From positions 3,410,001 to 3,474,000 of the forward strand of contig NZ_CP013747.1 in assembly GCF_001484605.1 (NCBI RefSeq): a stretch of 64,000 nt of DNA, given 5' to 3'. The stretch comes from Pseudarthrobacter sulfonivorans (lineage in GTDB: Bacteria > Actinomycetota > Actinomycetes > Actinomycetales > Micrococcaceae). The notes below the pieces were generated by a model. The model saw only the letters and a list, made by a program, of their open reading frames with translations. It did not search any database and was not told the DNA's origin. Positions 45,279 through 54,200 of the stretch are shown piece after piece. The position numbers and the translations under genes are program-made. Every line of letters begins with the position of its first letter. Within the stretch, counting starts at the first letter, position 1.

Positions 45279-45688
45279 TAATTCGCGGCCCAGACGGACC
45301 GGGGGCTGATGGTCCCCTCGATCCGCAACGCGGACAAACTCAGTGCCCGCGAACTGGACGTGGAGATCCGCCGGCTCACCGTCGTCGTACGTGAGGGCAA
45401 GGCGACGCCGGAGCAGCTGGGAGTGGCACTTTCACGCTGAACAACTACGGCGTTTTCGGGGTGGACGGTTCCGCAGCCATCATCAACCACCCCGAGGTGG
45501 CAATCCTTGGAGTTGGCCGGATCATTGACAAGCCGTGGGTGGTGGGCGGGGAACTTGCGGTCCGCAAGGTCACCGAACTGACGCTCACGTTCGATCACCG
45601 CGTGTGCGACGGCGGCACAGCGGCCGGGTTCCTGCGGTTCGTAGCCGACGCGATTGAGAACCCGGCGTCGGTGCTGGCTGACATCTAA
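45279..45688 (+). pseudogene. Partial second copy of the bkdC 3' end
   Basis: About 410 bp match 43771-44180 of bkdC with few differences, from [19 protein letters not shown] to the stop after [11 protein letters not shown] two-base loss near 45430 (GGGAGTGG for GGGCAGCGG) shifts the frame; after it the active-site motif DHRVCDGG remains open. It lacks lipoyl and binding domains and a start codon, so it is not a working E2. Confidence 0.9.
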
Positions 45689-45796
45689 GACAGGCACCTC
45701 CGGAAGGAACAGCGTAGGGGCTCAGGCTTGTTCCGCACTGGTCGCAGGAATTCGCGGCCGGATCCTCCGCTTCAGATGCTCGACCACGGAAACCCG

Positions 45797-45828
45797 AAAG
45801 CCGGGGCTCGTCCTGGAGCCCCGGCTTT
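45797..45828. terminator. Perfect hairpin terminator
   Basis: AAAGCCGGGGCTC and its exact complement GAGCCCCGGCTTT flank a six-base loop. It lies at the end of the DUF2752 gene on the minus strand and after the bkdC fragment on the plus strand, so it can serve both. Confidence 0.85.
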
Positions 45829-46270
45829 AGCCGGGTAGGGGCCAAGGCCACATCGCGATATTTCGAACGACGCCGAATGCCAATATTGCGGCTATGAGGA
45901 CGTCGGTTATGGCTTCATCAATACGGTGTGAGAGCAACGCTTGCCTGCTCAGCAGCATCAAAACGCACCACAGCCAGAGGCATCCAAAGAGTGGAAAGCC
46001 GGCGTTCATGCTGGCGATCCCGGCCCAGTCGCCAGTTATGAAGCTATGCGTTGCCCTTGTGAAACCGCAGCCTGGGCAAGCGTACCCACTGACTTGGCGG
46101 AACAGACAGGGATGCGCCAGATTCAGGTACGGGTTCATCTTGAGGATCAAGAGAACCCAGGCTACGGGTGCAACGGCTAAGAGAATTCCAAGACAGGGAC
46201 GGATGCAGTTCCCGCTTCTGAGGTACCCGCTGCTACTTTGAGACCAGTGGAGAGCCCATCTCGCCTTCAT
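45827..46270 (-). CDS. DUF2752 membrane protein
   Basis: A 147-residue membrane protein of the DUF2752 family, of unknown function. The signature is PCLFRQVSGYACPGCGFTRA followed by THSFITGDW, with the CPGCG pair between the first and second of about three helices (CLGILLAVAPVAWVLLIL; LFGCLWLWCVLMLL; DVLIAAILAFGVV). Its start overlaps the end of the upstream gene by 38 bp, so the real start may be further in, but no better codon is seen. Probably co-transcribed with 46233-46754. Confidence 0.8.
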   Translation of the reverse strand: MKARWALHWSQSSSGYLRSGNCIRPCLGILLAVAPVAWVLLILKMNPYLNLAHPCLFRQVSGYACPGCGFTRATHSFITGDWAGIASMNAGFPLFGCLWLWCVLMLLSRQALLSHRIDEAITDVLIAAILAFGVVRNIAMWPWPLPG

Positions 46271-46754
46271 ACGTCCCGTTCACATCAGAGGCGGCGACAA
46301 CTGATCGCACCTTGAAAAATGTGTCATTTATGTTGCTCTGCCAGCGAAGGACCTTATTCCGCGCACGGTCCAAAGTGATAAAACCTTGGGTCCCCCCGGA
46401 TTTCGACGGCTTGGCTGTTATCGTCATGTTCCAGTGCGTTATGGTCCTGTTTCCGGCCGTGATAACCAATGAATCGCTGGTTACCGAGCTAAAGTAGATC
46501 GTCTCAAGCAGGGGAGCATTTTCGCGCAGGTCTTCGACTTCCAAGTTCTGAAGGATTACGCCCAACATCTCCTGCGGATCGTGGACGACGGAGAAAGAAG
46601 CAGTGGGAATTGAATTTTCATATTCCTCCTTCTTTCGTCGCGCCTCGGCCTCAGCGTTCCGCCGCTTGACCATGGGAATCACCTTGGCTGCCACGACGCC
46701 GGCAATCACCAAAAAACAAAAAACCGAAAAAATATCCACTCGGGCTTCCCCCAT
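46233..46754 (-). CDS. Membrane-anchored hypothetical protein
   Basis: A 173-residue protein: an N-terminal membrane helix (FSVFCFLVIAGVVAAKVI), a charged coiled-coil-like stretch (KRRNAEAEARRKKEEYEN), then a beta-rich soluble domain (TIYFSSVTSDSLVITAGNRT; NRTITHWNMTITAKPSKSGG; KVLRWQSNINDTFFKVRSVV). I recognise no family. The coupling to the DUF2752 gene suggests a joint membrane role. Confidence 0.65.
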   Translation of the reverse strand: MGEARVDIFSVFCFLVIAGVVAAKVIPMVKRRNAEAEARRKKEEYENSIPTASFSVVHDPQEMLGVILQNLEVEDLRENAPLLETIYFSSVTSDSLVITAGNRTITHWNMTITAKPSKSGGTQGFITLDRARNKVLRWQSNINDTFFKVRSVVAASDVNGTYEGEMGSPLVSK

Positions 46755-46998
46755 GCGATAGCAATTGATTTAGAAGACTTGGGTAACGGAAGGATTCCGC
46801 AAGTGGCCGGGGAGACTGGGCCGCGATATCGGCCGGGCCTCCCCGACAGCTTGCTGTACCTCACTTGGTTTTTGGACACTTGGGGAGTTGCGAGCAGCGG
46901 TGGTTTGAGAAGTTATTCTTTTTGGCCTCAAGGCACCAAGCACAGTTGCAGTTGCACATTGCTTTCCTCCTTCCTCTTTACAAACAGCTTTACTGGAG

Positions 46999-47406
46999 CT
47001 AGGCCGTGATTGCCTGCGCATACGCCCCATACGCTAGTGCGGCTGCACGGTATGTGTTAGTTATTGCGTGCATATTGGAGAACTCCACGTAGAAGGCAGC
47101 TCGCATGAACAGGCCCCCTTCGCCAACAAAGGAGATGCCCATGACGGCGTAGGGCGCGATTGCGGTCAGGGCTTCGAAGATGTGGTCTGTATCGATGGCG
47201 ATCAGGACTTGGAAGTAGATCTCGTTGATGCCATTGTCGGCAATCATTTCAACCGGTTCCGCTCCGTTAACGGAAACAGACATCTTCCACATCGATTTTG
47301 CGCCGTCGATTCGCTCCAGCGACACTACATCTGCGTCATTTTGCAGAATGTACTCGATGTCAGCCGAGGTTAGTCCTGCTGGATACGAACTTAATTCGGT
47401 CTTCAC
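46999..47406 (-). CDS. Hypothetical protein
   Basis: A 135-residue soluble protein, start GTG at 47406 with AAGGAAGAG upstream; longer frames are not supported. It begins TELSSYPAGLTSADIEYILQ and has a beta-alpha pattern (KSMWKMSVSVNGAEPVEMIA; NEIYFQVLIAIDTDHIFEAL) and an alanine-rich C-terminus (AAALAYGAYAQAI). No family is recognised. It follows a 63-residue gene by 49 bp on the same strand. Confidence 0.6.
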   Translation of the reverse strand: MKTELSSYPAGLTSADIEYILQNDADVVSLERIDGAKSMWKMSVSVNGAEPVEMIADNGINEIYFQVLIAIDTDHIFEALTAIAPYAVMGISFVGEGGLFMRAAFYVEFSNMHAITNTYRAAALAYGAYAQAITA

Positions 47407-47455
47407 GGACTCTTCCTTTCGTGATGAAAAGCTGTGAATGCTCGCGCTACTGGAG

Positions 47456-47647
47456 CTATCCCTTGTTACGGAGATGGCGGGCGATTTCAGCTTCGACTTC
47501 GCGGCTGGACGATACGCCGTATTGTTTGGCAAGCGTTGCTGCTGCCTGGCTGACGTTTGCCTGTGCGACATTAGTTGCGAGCCCTGCCGCAATAATTAGG
47601 CCTTTGACAGCTTCCACAATCTTGACTTCTGGAACTTTTCCCATCAT
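47456..47647 (-). CDS. Small hypothetical protein
   Basis: A 63-residue, largely helical protein (EAVKGLIIAAGLATNVAQAN; VSQAAATLAKQYGVSSSREV) with a charged end (EAEIARHLRNKG). AAGGGGGA is well placed before the ATG, which supports real translation. No family recognised. It probably forms an operon with 46999-47406. Confidence 0.55.
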   Translation of the reverse strand: MMGKVPEVKIVEAVKGLIIAAGLATNVAQANVSQAAATLAKQYGVSSSREVEAEIARHLRNKG

Positions 47648-47833
47648 TCCCCCTTGTTCTAGGTCTTGTTCGCGGTCGTCATAAACCTAGCGAGCCAAGA
47701 CGGTATCTGGCCTGCAGCGGTCCGCTCCTGGCAGCAGTTGTCCCCGGAAGAGGGGACATCTCACCGGATTGCAGCGGCAAGCGGACCACCACCGCTGCTG
47801 GGCTGTGCGGTGTTTTGTGGCGCCCAGGCGGGC

Positions 47834-48829
47834 TTAGGGCTCGGGGGACCTGTCTGTGAACTCCACGAAAGTTGCCTCGTCCGGGTTCTCGGGGGCGGCA
47901 TAGATAGTGACTGCCTGGTCTCCGCCTTGCGGCCTGGCGCGGGCGGTGACGGTGCCGGTACGAGCTTGGTTAAGGATGCTGACGACGCGTTCAGAGACAG
48001 CGGCCAGCGTTCGTGGCGTGAGGTTTTGACGCCGGTCATCAAGGAGTTGAACCGTGACCCCGCGTTGGCGTGCCCTTCGGGCAGCTTCAACCACTTCTGC
48101 CGTCGCCAGGACACGGCCGCGAATCTCATCACGGAACTGGGCCTCCGCGAGTTGGAACTCAATCCGGTGGATTTCCGTGATGTCATGGTTCGCATCCGCG
48201 ATTTGGCCCAGGGCTGGACCGGCGACTGTTCGGACATGCTCCAGCCAATTTGTTCGGGCCACATGCAGAGCCTGTTCGGCTGCGAACCAGTCGGCGGCAG
48301 CTTCGGCGTCGGCCCGGTATTGGCCTACCTTGCGGTCATTGGTGCGCAGCAGATGCCCAATACCTGTACTGACGGTTACCCACCCGACCGTGGCGATGTT
48401 CAGCATTAGACCGCCAACGAATCCCATGGTGGTTTGCGAGGCCCATAGGGTGTTCAGAACGACGGAGAGCAGTACCCCGATCCATGACAGCAGCACTTGC
48501 CCACGGATGTTGATAGCCACGAGCACGGTGTATGTCGCGGCAAGGTGCCACGAAGCATACCCCGGCCACCTGTCCGTGGGCAGGACACTGGTGATGAGGA
48601 GGGTGAGTGCCGTGACTGCCATGAGCACAAAGACGGTGGCAGGCAGGGGCAACCGGCCCGAACAGGGCCTGAGGACGACGACGACGGCAATGAGATAGAT
48701 TGCCATGGCCAACAGCACGGGCCATACCGCGGACACCATGTCCAAAGAAAGCAAACCCAGTGCTATGTGCACGGCGACGAACGCGGCACATAAGGCCGCC
48801 ATGACTTTGGTGGATATGGCGCGAATCAT
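47834..48829 (-). CDS. Degenerate histidine-kinase-like membrane protein
   Basis: A 331-residue protein with about six membrane helices in the first 160 residues and a cytoplasmic part with a helical stretch (WFAAEQALHVARTNWLEHVR) and a C-terminal segment reminiscent of an HATPase N box (TLAAVSERVVSILNQARTGT, then ARPQGGDQAVTIYAAPENPD). No phosphoacceptor His and no DxGxG ATP-binding motif are visible. Its start overlaps the end of the histidine kinase gene by 4 bp. It may be a pseudo-kinase that modulates the neighbouring kinase; that role is inference. Confidence 0.6.
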   Translation of the reverse strand: MIRAISTKVMAALCAAFVAVHIALGLLSLDMVSAVWPVLLAMAIYLIAVVVVLRPCSGRLPLPATVFVLMAVTALTLLITSVLPTDRWPGYASWHLAATYTVLVAINIRGQVLLSWIGVLLSVVLNTLWASQTTMGFVGGLMLNIATVGWVTVSTGIGHLLRTNDRKVGQYRADAEAAADWFAAEQALHVARTNWLEHVRTVAGPALGQIADANHDITEIHRIEFQLAEAQFRDEIRGRVLATAEVVEAARRARQRGVTVQLLDDRRQNLTPRTLAAVSERVVSILNQARTGTVTARARPQGGDQAVTIYAAPENPDEATFVEFTDRSPEP

Positions 48830-50031
48830 GGTTCCACTCCTTCCCAGCCAAGCCGGACCTCGGTGCCGGCGCGGGGAGCGGTGATGATTTTCGCTGTGCC
48901 GCCAACAGCTTCCATCCGCCCGACAATTGAGACCTTTATCCCGAGGCGACGGTCTGAAACCGAGCCCGGATCAAAACCGGACCCGGTGTCTTTGATGGAA
49001 ACCCTCAGTTTCGCGCGCCCGTCAGTACGGTTTCCGGTGATGCTGACGTCGCAGCGGTTAGCCCCGGAGTGCCGAGCTGCATTCTGCACAGCTTCCGTTG
49101 TCGCCTCGAGGACAGCCCTCACGACGTCGGCTGGCAGGAGCAGGTGCTTCGGAGACTCGCAAGTGACGCTCGCGATCGCACCTGCCGTACCCGACCCAAC
49201 AGTAAAGCGGATCCGGGCAGCAATCTCGGCAACCGCGGCAGGGGTTGATTCTGAAGCTTCCGTCGCTTGCTGGTCGAGCCGAGTTAGGGCGCTTTGCGCC
49301 AACCTGGAGCTGGCCGAGCGTTCCTCCGAAGATCCGGCGTGGGCCGCCGTTAGAAGCGCCGTCATCACACTGTCATGTAGCAGGCCGTCAAGGCGTAGCC
49401 GCTCGTTGCTGAGAGCAGTGGCTGACGCAGCTTCCCTGTAATGCTCGATAGCTGTGTCCGCAGCTGTATCTGCGCGCTCCGCTGCCCGGCGGAGTATCCC
49501 GATCGCGACGCAGATGATGAGCCCCAGCACGGTTGCGAATGTAGCGTCCTCGAGGGCAATCAGCCACCCGCCGGATCCGCCCTGTGGCGTTGTTCTTACG
49601 GCGCTGAACACGCCGCCAATAATCAGCGTGTAGAGGCACCCTTTGCGGGCTCCGAAAGCGTACGCAGACCACGCCGCGCCGACATTGATCATGGACCACA
49701 GCCAGGGCGTCCCGAAGTTTTCCGGCACAGACTGCGGCACGGCCAAGGGCCAAAGTGCCAGACCGGCAAGGACCAGCAGTGCGAGCGTGCCAGCTATGGG
49801 CGTCAGCCCACGGCCCCGCACGGAGGCGACTGCGAAAGCCGCCACCAGGGCGAGGAACAGCCACAGGAACATGCTATTCCACCACGTGGCAGCCTGCGGC
49901 GTTTGGCTGGTCACGGAACTGGCAGCCTGAAGCAGCAGCAGAAGCGCGAAGGCTGCGATGCCGCGGGCCATCAATCGGTGGGTGTCTCTGGCCGAAATAC
50001 CAGTTGGGGAGGGGGCGGGCACGAGAGTCAA
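48826..50031 (-). CDS. Sensor histidine kinase
   Basis: A 401-residue membrane kinase. About six helices cover residues 20-190; the HisKA_3-like segment has the phosphoacceptor His in RLRLDGLLHDSVMTALLTAA, followed by an HATPase domain with the N box ATTEAVQNAARHSGANRCDV, the G1 motif IKDTGSGFDP and RLGIKVSIVGRMEAVGGTA. This is the NarL/LuxR-partner type. It overlaps the response regulator gene by 4 bp (50028-50031) and the degenerate kinase gene by 4 bp. The signal is unknown. Confidence 0.88.
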   Translation of the reverse strand: MTLVPAPSPTGISARDTHRLMARGIAAFALLLLLQAASSVTSQTPQAATWWNSMFLWLFLALVAAFAVASVRGRGLTPIAGTLALLVLAGLALWPLAVPQSVPENFGTPWLWSMINVGAAWSAYAFGARKGCLYTLIIGGVFSAVRTTPQGGSGGWLIALEDATFATVLGLIICVAIGILRRAAERADTAADTAIEHYREAASATALSNERLRLDGLLHDSVMTALLTAAHAGSSEERSASSRLAQSALTRLDQQATEASESTPAAVAEIAARIRFTVGSGTAGAIASVTCESPKHLLLPADVVRAVLEATTEAVQNAARHSGANRCDVSITGNRTDGRAKLRVSIKDTGSGFDPGSVSDRRLGIKVSIVGRMEAVGGTAKIITAPRAGTEVRLGWEGVEP

Positions 50032-50699
50032 CGCTTCCGCAAAGGAAGCAGAGGGGGGAGGATGCCGTCTTCGACGGCGCGCCTGTAAAGGTCGATCTTT
50101 GTGGTGGCAGGGCGCCCGGCGGCCTCATATTTTTCGCGGATACGGTCGATGTTCTTCTTCACGGTGCTCTCGGCAATACCCATGCGCCGTGCCACCTGAT
50201 ATTGGCCCAGGCCTGCGGCATAGAGGGCGATGCATTCGCGTTCGCGGTCCGACAGGCTTGCTTCGACGAAGTCTGTGTCGATCTCAATGGCCGCAGCCAA
50301 CTCCTGGCTGTCGATCGTTTCGCCGAGCGCAATGCGCCGGAGCTTGGCAAACGTCTCGGAAATTGGTTCGGACTTCAGGGACACTCCCATAGCTCCGTTC
50401 GCGATGGCGTCCTGAATCTGTCCGATGTTGTCCCCAAGTGTGAAGACAAGGATTCTGTAGCCGGCGGCCGTCAGTTTCGGAACATTGTCACCCGGCTGGG
50501 AGCCGTCAGCAAGGGATAGGTCAAGGGCGACAACATCGCAAATGTCTCGTCCTGCACTAAGAAAGGCATCAACGGTAGGGGCGCCACCAATTACCTGGAC
50601 ATAGGGCGTTTTGCTTTCGGCTTCACGGGTCGCCGAGGCCGCAAACCCGAGCCGGACAGCTTCGTGGTCATCGATAATCCCAGCTCGTACTGTTTCCAT
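50028..50699 (-). CDS. LuxR/NarL-family response regulator
   Basis: A 223-residue DNA-binding response regulator. The receiver domain has acidic IIDDHEAVRLG and the likely phospho-Asp in VVALDLSLADGSQPGDNVPK; the HTH domain shows LSDRERECIALYAAGLGQYQ and RRMGIAESTVKKNIDRIREK. The ATG at 50699 follows GGGGGCAAGG. It heads an operon with the kinase and the degenerate kinase-like gene. The giant surface-protein gene starts 506 bp away on the other strand and is the obvious candidate target. Confidence 0.9.
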   Translation of the reverse strand: METVRAGIIDDHEAVRLGFAASATREAESKTPYVQVIGGAPTVDAFLSAGRDICDVVALDLSLADGSQPGDNVPKLTAAGYRILVFTLGDNIGQIQDAIANGAMGVSLKSEPISETFAKLRRIALGETIDSQELAAAIEIDTDFVEASLSDRERECIALYAAGLGQYQVARRMGIAESTVKKNIDRIREKYEAAGRPATTKIDLYRRAVEDGILPPLLPLRKR

Positions 50700-51205
50700 C
50701 CTTGCCCCCTGTGTCTTCTGGCAGCCTTCGAAGAATTTCAGTTTGGGGTTCCACATGAAATGTTCCAACTGTGACGCGGTTAGTTTCCGGCGCGTCCCGA
50801 AGCTACATGGTGTCCCCACTTCCGGGGACACCGCCGGGATTCATCCTGCTTTTGCTGGTGCCGGGTGTTCGGGCCGGCTTTAGAGTCGAGTAGAACCACT
50901 GAGCTCAGGTAGCGAGCCTGCGGTTGCTACTTCAGTAAAGGCGGGAAATCAGCGGTCATATTGGGGGCCCGCTGGATTTCCGCCGACAAGAGAACACCTG
51001 ACAAAAAATCAATCACCGTATGAATCTTTCGTCACGCAATAGCGCTGGAACAAAAATAGCAAGAAGAAGTTGGTGACAATTTCTGTCACACGCGCCCAGG
51101 AAAGCTCTTTTGGGTAAATCCGACTTATATCGCCGGATGACGTAATTCTTTCTGTTTCTGATATCTTCCATTCGATAGCGCTTCTGCCGCATTTGGGGGA
51201 ACAAC
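50700..51205. other. Divergent control region before the giant surface-protein gene
   Basis: No gene recognised. The right half is AT-richer than the surroundings and carries a perfect inverted repeat GTGACA-N5-TGTCAC at 51073-51089. It should hold the promoters of the regulator operon and the giant gene. Confidence 0.6.
51073..51089. promoter_or_regulatory. Inverted repeat GTGACA-N5-TGTCAC, candidate operator
   Basis: Two exact 6-bp half sites, spacer ATTTC, 117 bases before the start codon of the giant gene. The symmetry suits a dimeric regulator such as the adjacent LuxR-type protein or a Crp-like protein (TGTGA-like halves). Confidence 0.45.
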
Positions 51206-54200
51206 ATGAAACAAGGTCCTGCTTCGAACATGTCCTGGATGGCCCGCCTGAGGCACGCCGTCTCTGTAGGTGTCGCCTCATCACTCCTGGCGGGATACAT
51301 GGTCCTGCTGCCGGCCTCAGTAATCCCAGCAGGTGCGGTGGAACCCCTTCCCTCCCCGTCGGAGTCCTCAACCGCACCCTCAAGCCCCTCGGCGCCGGAA
51401 CCGGCTGCATTGGGCGATGTCTTGCCTGCCTGGACAATGGTTGCGCAGAACCAGAGCGAAACCGATCAACGAATGCGACCCGGCAATTACAGCCCCAAAG
51501 TTTTGTCAGTGCGACTGGCTGATGAAACTGGTTCTCCGGTGGCGGGAGCCACCATTAAGTTCGAAGTCACCGCGGGCGACGCCTTCTTTGACCGGACCAA
51601 CACCACCACCATGGAGACGGCCACCAACGCGGAAGGCGTCGCGTCTGCCAGCAGCCGCTACAGCGAAGCGATGAGCGGCCTCGTTGCGGGCGGGAATTAC
51701 GCGGGCAGCATCACGGTAGAGGCCAGCGTGACTGGCTCCTCCGCATCCTTCACTTTCGACCAGATCCATTCAACGGTTGCAGAAAGGCTGGAATACGTTG
51801 CAGGCCGCGACCAGGAGCTTCACAGCCCCTACGAAGTAATAAAGCCGCTCTCAGTTCGCGCGGTCGACGGCGACGGTCATCCGGTTCCTGACACCCAGAT
51901 TGAGTTTGTCGCCAAGGACGGCACAGCAAATTTCGCCTGGTCATATCCCACCGCAACGATCACGACCAATCAGGATGGCGTGGCCTCCACAAGTGAGGGC
52001 GGAAACTACTACCAGGTGCTCCGATCCGGACTCGGCCCTGATGGGTATGCCGTGGCTGCAGAAATTGACGCGAGGCTCGCGGGCGCTGACGCCGTTCCGT
52101 TTTCCATCCCGTTGGCTCCCGTCGAGAGCATAGAAATTCTTACCGGTGACAACCAGGAAGTAGCAGGGGAAGACTTTTATCAACCGCTCCAAGCAGTTCT
52201 TCGAGATATCCACGGCCAGGCCTTGGCCTACAGGAAAACTACGTTTCTGGTAACCGGTGAAGCCAGCTTCACGAACACAGGTGAGGCCCAGAAGGCCTTT
52301 GATACCTCCAGCCAGTGGGATGGCACCGTCACCGTGCCGAGGTACACGCTCCGCGCAAATGCAGGCCACGCGGCGTCGGGCACGTCCCTTACCGTTGGCA
52401 CCTCGAGCGGCGGCAAGACCACAGACTTCCACCTCAAGGTTGCCAAGCAGCCCAGGGCATGGAACCTGACGCAGGAATACGGTGGAGGGCAGACCACTGC
52501 CATCGGCGGAGCTTTTGCTTCGCCGCTCGGTGTCTACGCCCGGGACGAACAAGGCCGGGCGGCGGGGTATGCGCCCGTGACTTTCGGCATCGTCAACGGC
52601 GGCGGTGCCTACTTTGAAGGGCCGAATGCTGCCCGGGTCACGTCCCTGACGGTCGAGGCGGACCGTTACGGTCGGGCTGCCTCCCCGGTCCTCTGGAGCG
52701 GGGAGGCAGTGGGTGGGTTTAGCGTCAAAGCAACCACGCCCGATTTCGCGGGCGAACTCGTCTTCGACCTCGACGTGGTGGGGCAGCCGACGTCGATCCG
52801 GATTTATCCAGAGACCGGCACCACGGCGTACCCCGACTCGAGCCTCGGCTGGCCTTACGCCGTTGTCACCGACAGCGACGGACGGCCCGTGGGCAACCAG
52901 ACGGTCACCTTCACGGTCGAGAGCGGCGCGATCGGGATTGGCCGCGGCACCGACGGCAGTGAGAAGAGCCGCACGGGCATCACCGACTCCAACGGCGTTG
53001 CCTACGCAGGGGATGCTCTTTACACGGGCGCCGGGAAGACTTCCTACGGCCCGGGTGCCCTCAGCGCGACCCTTGCAGGCGGGCAGCGGGCTGACGCGGC
53101 GTACACGGTTGTGAGCTATCCGGCCGTCAAGCAGCTGCTGGTGGTTGGCGGCGAAGGCCTCTCGGCGAAGCCGGGTGAAATGTTTGGGCCGGTAGACATC
53201 CTTGCCGACAGCCAGACCTGGCCTTACGCCGGCTACACCGACGTGACATTTGAGCTTGGCGGAAGCACGGGAAGCTATTTTGTGGACGGACAGGGCCAGC
53301 GGGTGGACGGGCCTGTGACTGTCACCGCGTCGCGCTACGGTTACGCGCAGGCCCCCACCATCGTGGCCGGCGACACACCCGGAAGTGTCAACCTGAAAGT
53401 ATCCGCACCAAGCGTTCCCGACGTACAGGTCAATCTTTCAGTCAGTGGCGGAGCCAGCAGCATCACCAAGATTTCGCAGGATGGCCTTCAGGCACTTCCC
53501 GAGGACAGCTTTGGCTATCTCAGTGTCCGTGTCCAGGATGAAGCCGGTAACCCCGTCAGCAACGAGGAAGTCACCTTCACTGTCCGGGAAGGCGGCGCTT
53601 CATTCTCCGGGTACTGGTGGGGTTACTGCGGTGGTCAGATAAGCGGCAACAAAACCCTAACCGTAAGGAGCGATGCCTTCGGGCAGGCATATACGTCCGT
53701 GGCGCTTTGCGCTGAAGCTGGCCCTGAAGCCCCGGGCGACGTCATCGTCGATGTCGCCGCGGCTGGGATACAGGCCGAATCCTTCACCTTCAAAGTGAAA
53801 GCGTTCCCGGCGGCCGCTGTCCTGGAGACCTGGGCCCAAATCGCACCCCACATTAAGACCGGCGACGACCTCTATGGTTTCCCCTATGCCTACGCACGTG
53901 ACAGCAGCGGCAATGCTGCAGGCTATGCCCAGGTCACCTTTGCCATCGAAGGAGAAACCGAGGCCCGGTTCAAGATCACCGACCCCGCAACGGGGGCGGT
54001 CAGCCTGGAGCAGCAGGTAGTCCTCACAGCAGACCGGTGGGGCAACCTGCCCTCACCGACGATCGCCGCAGGCGAAGTCAGGGGTACGTTCTCGGTTACA
54101 GCCAAGAGCGGCGAATCCAATGAGCTGCGCTGGGACGGCCTTCGCGTTGTTGGTCCGGTCGCTACCGTCTCGGCCATAGCCGGTGACGGTCAAAAGCTCT

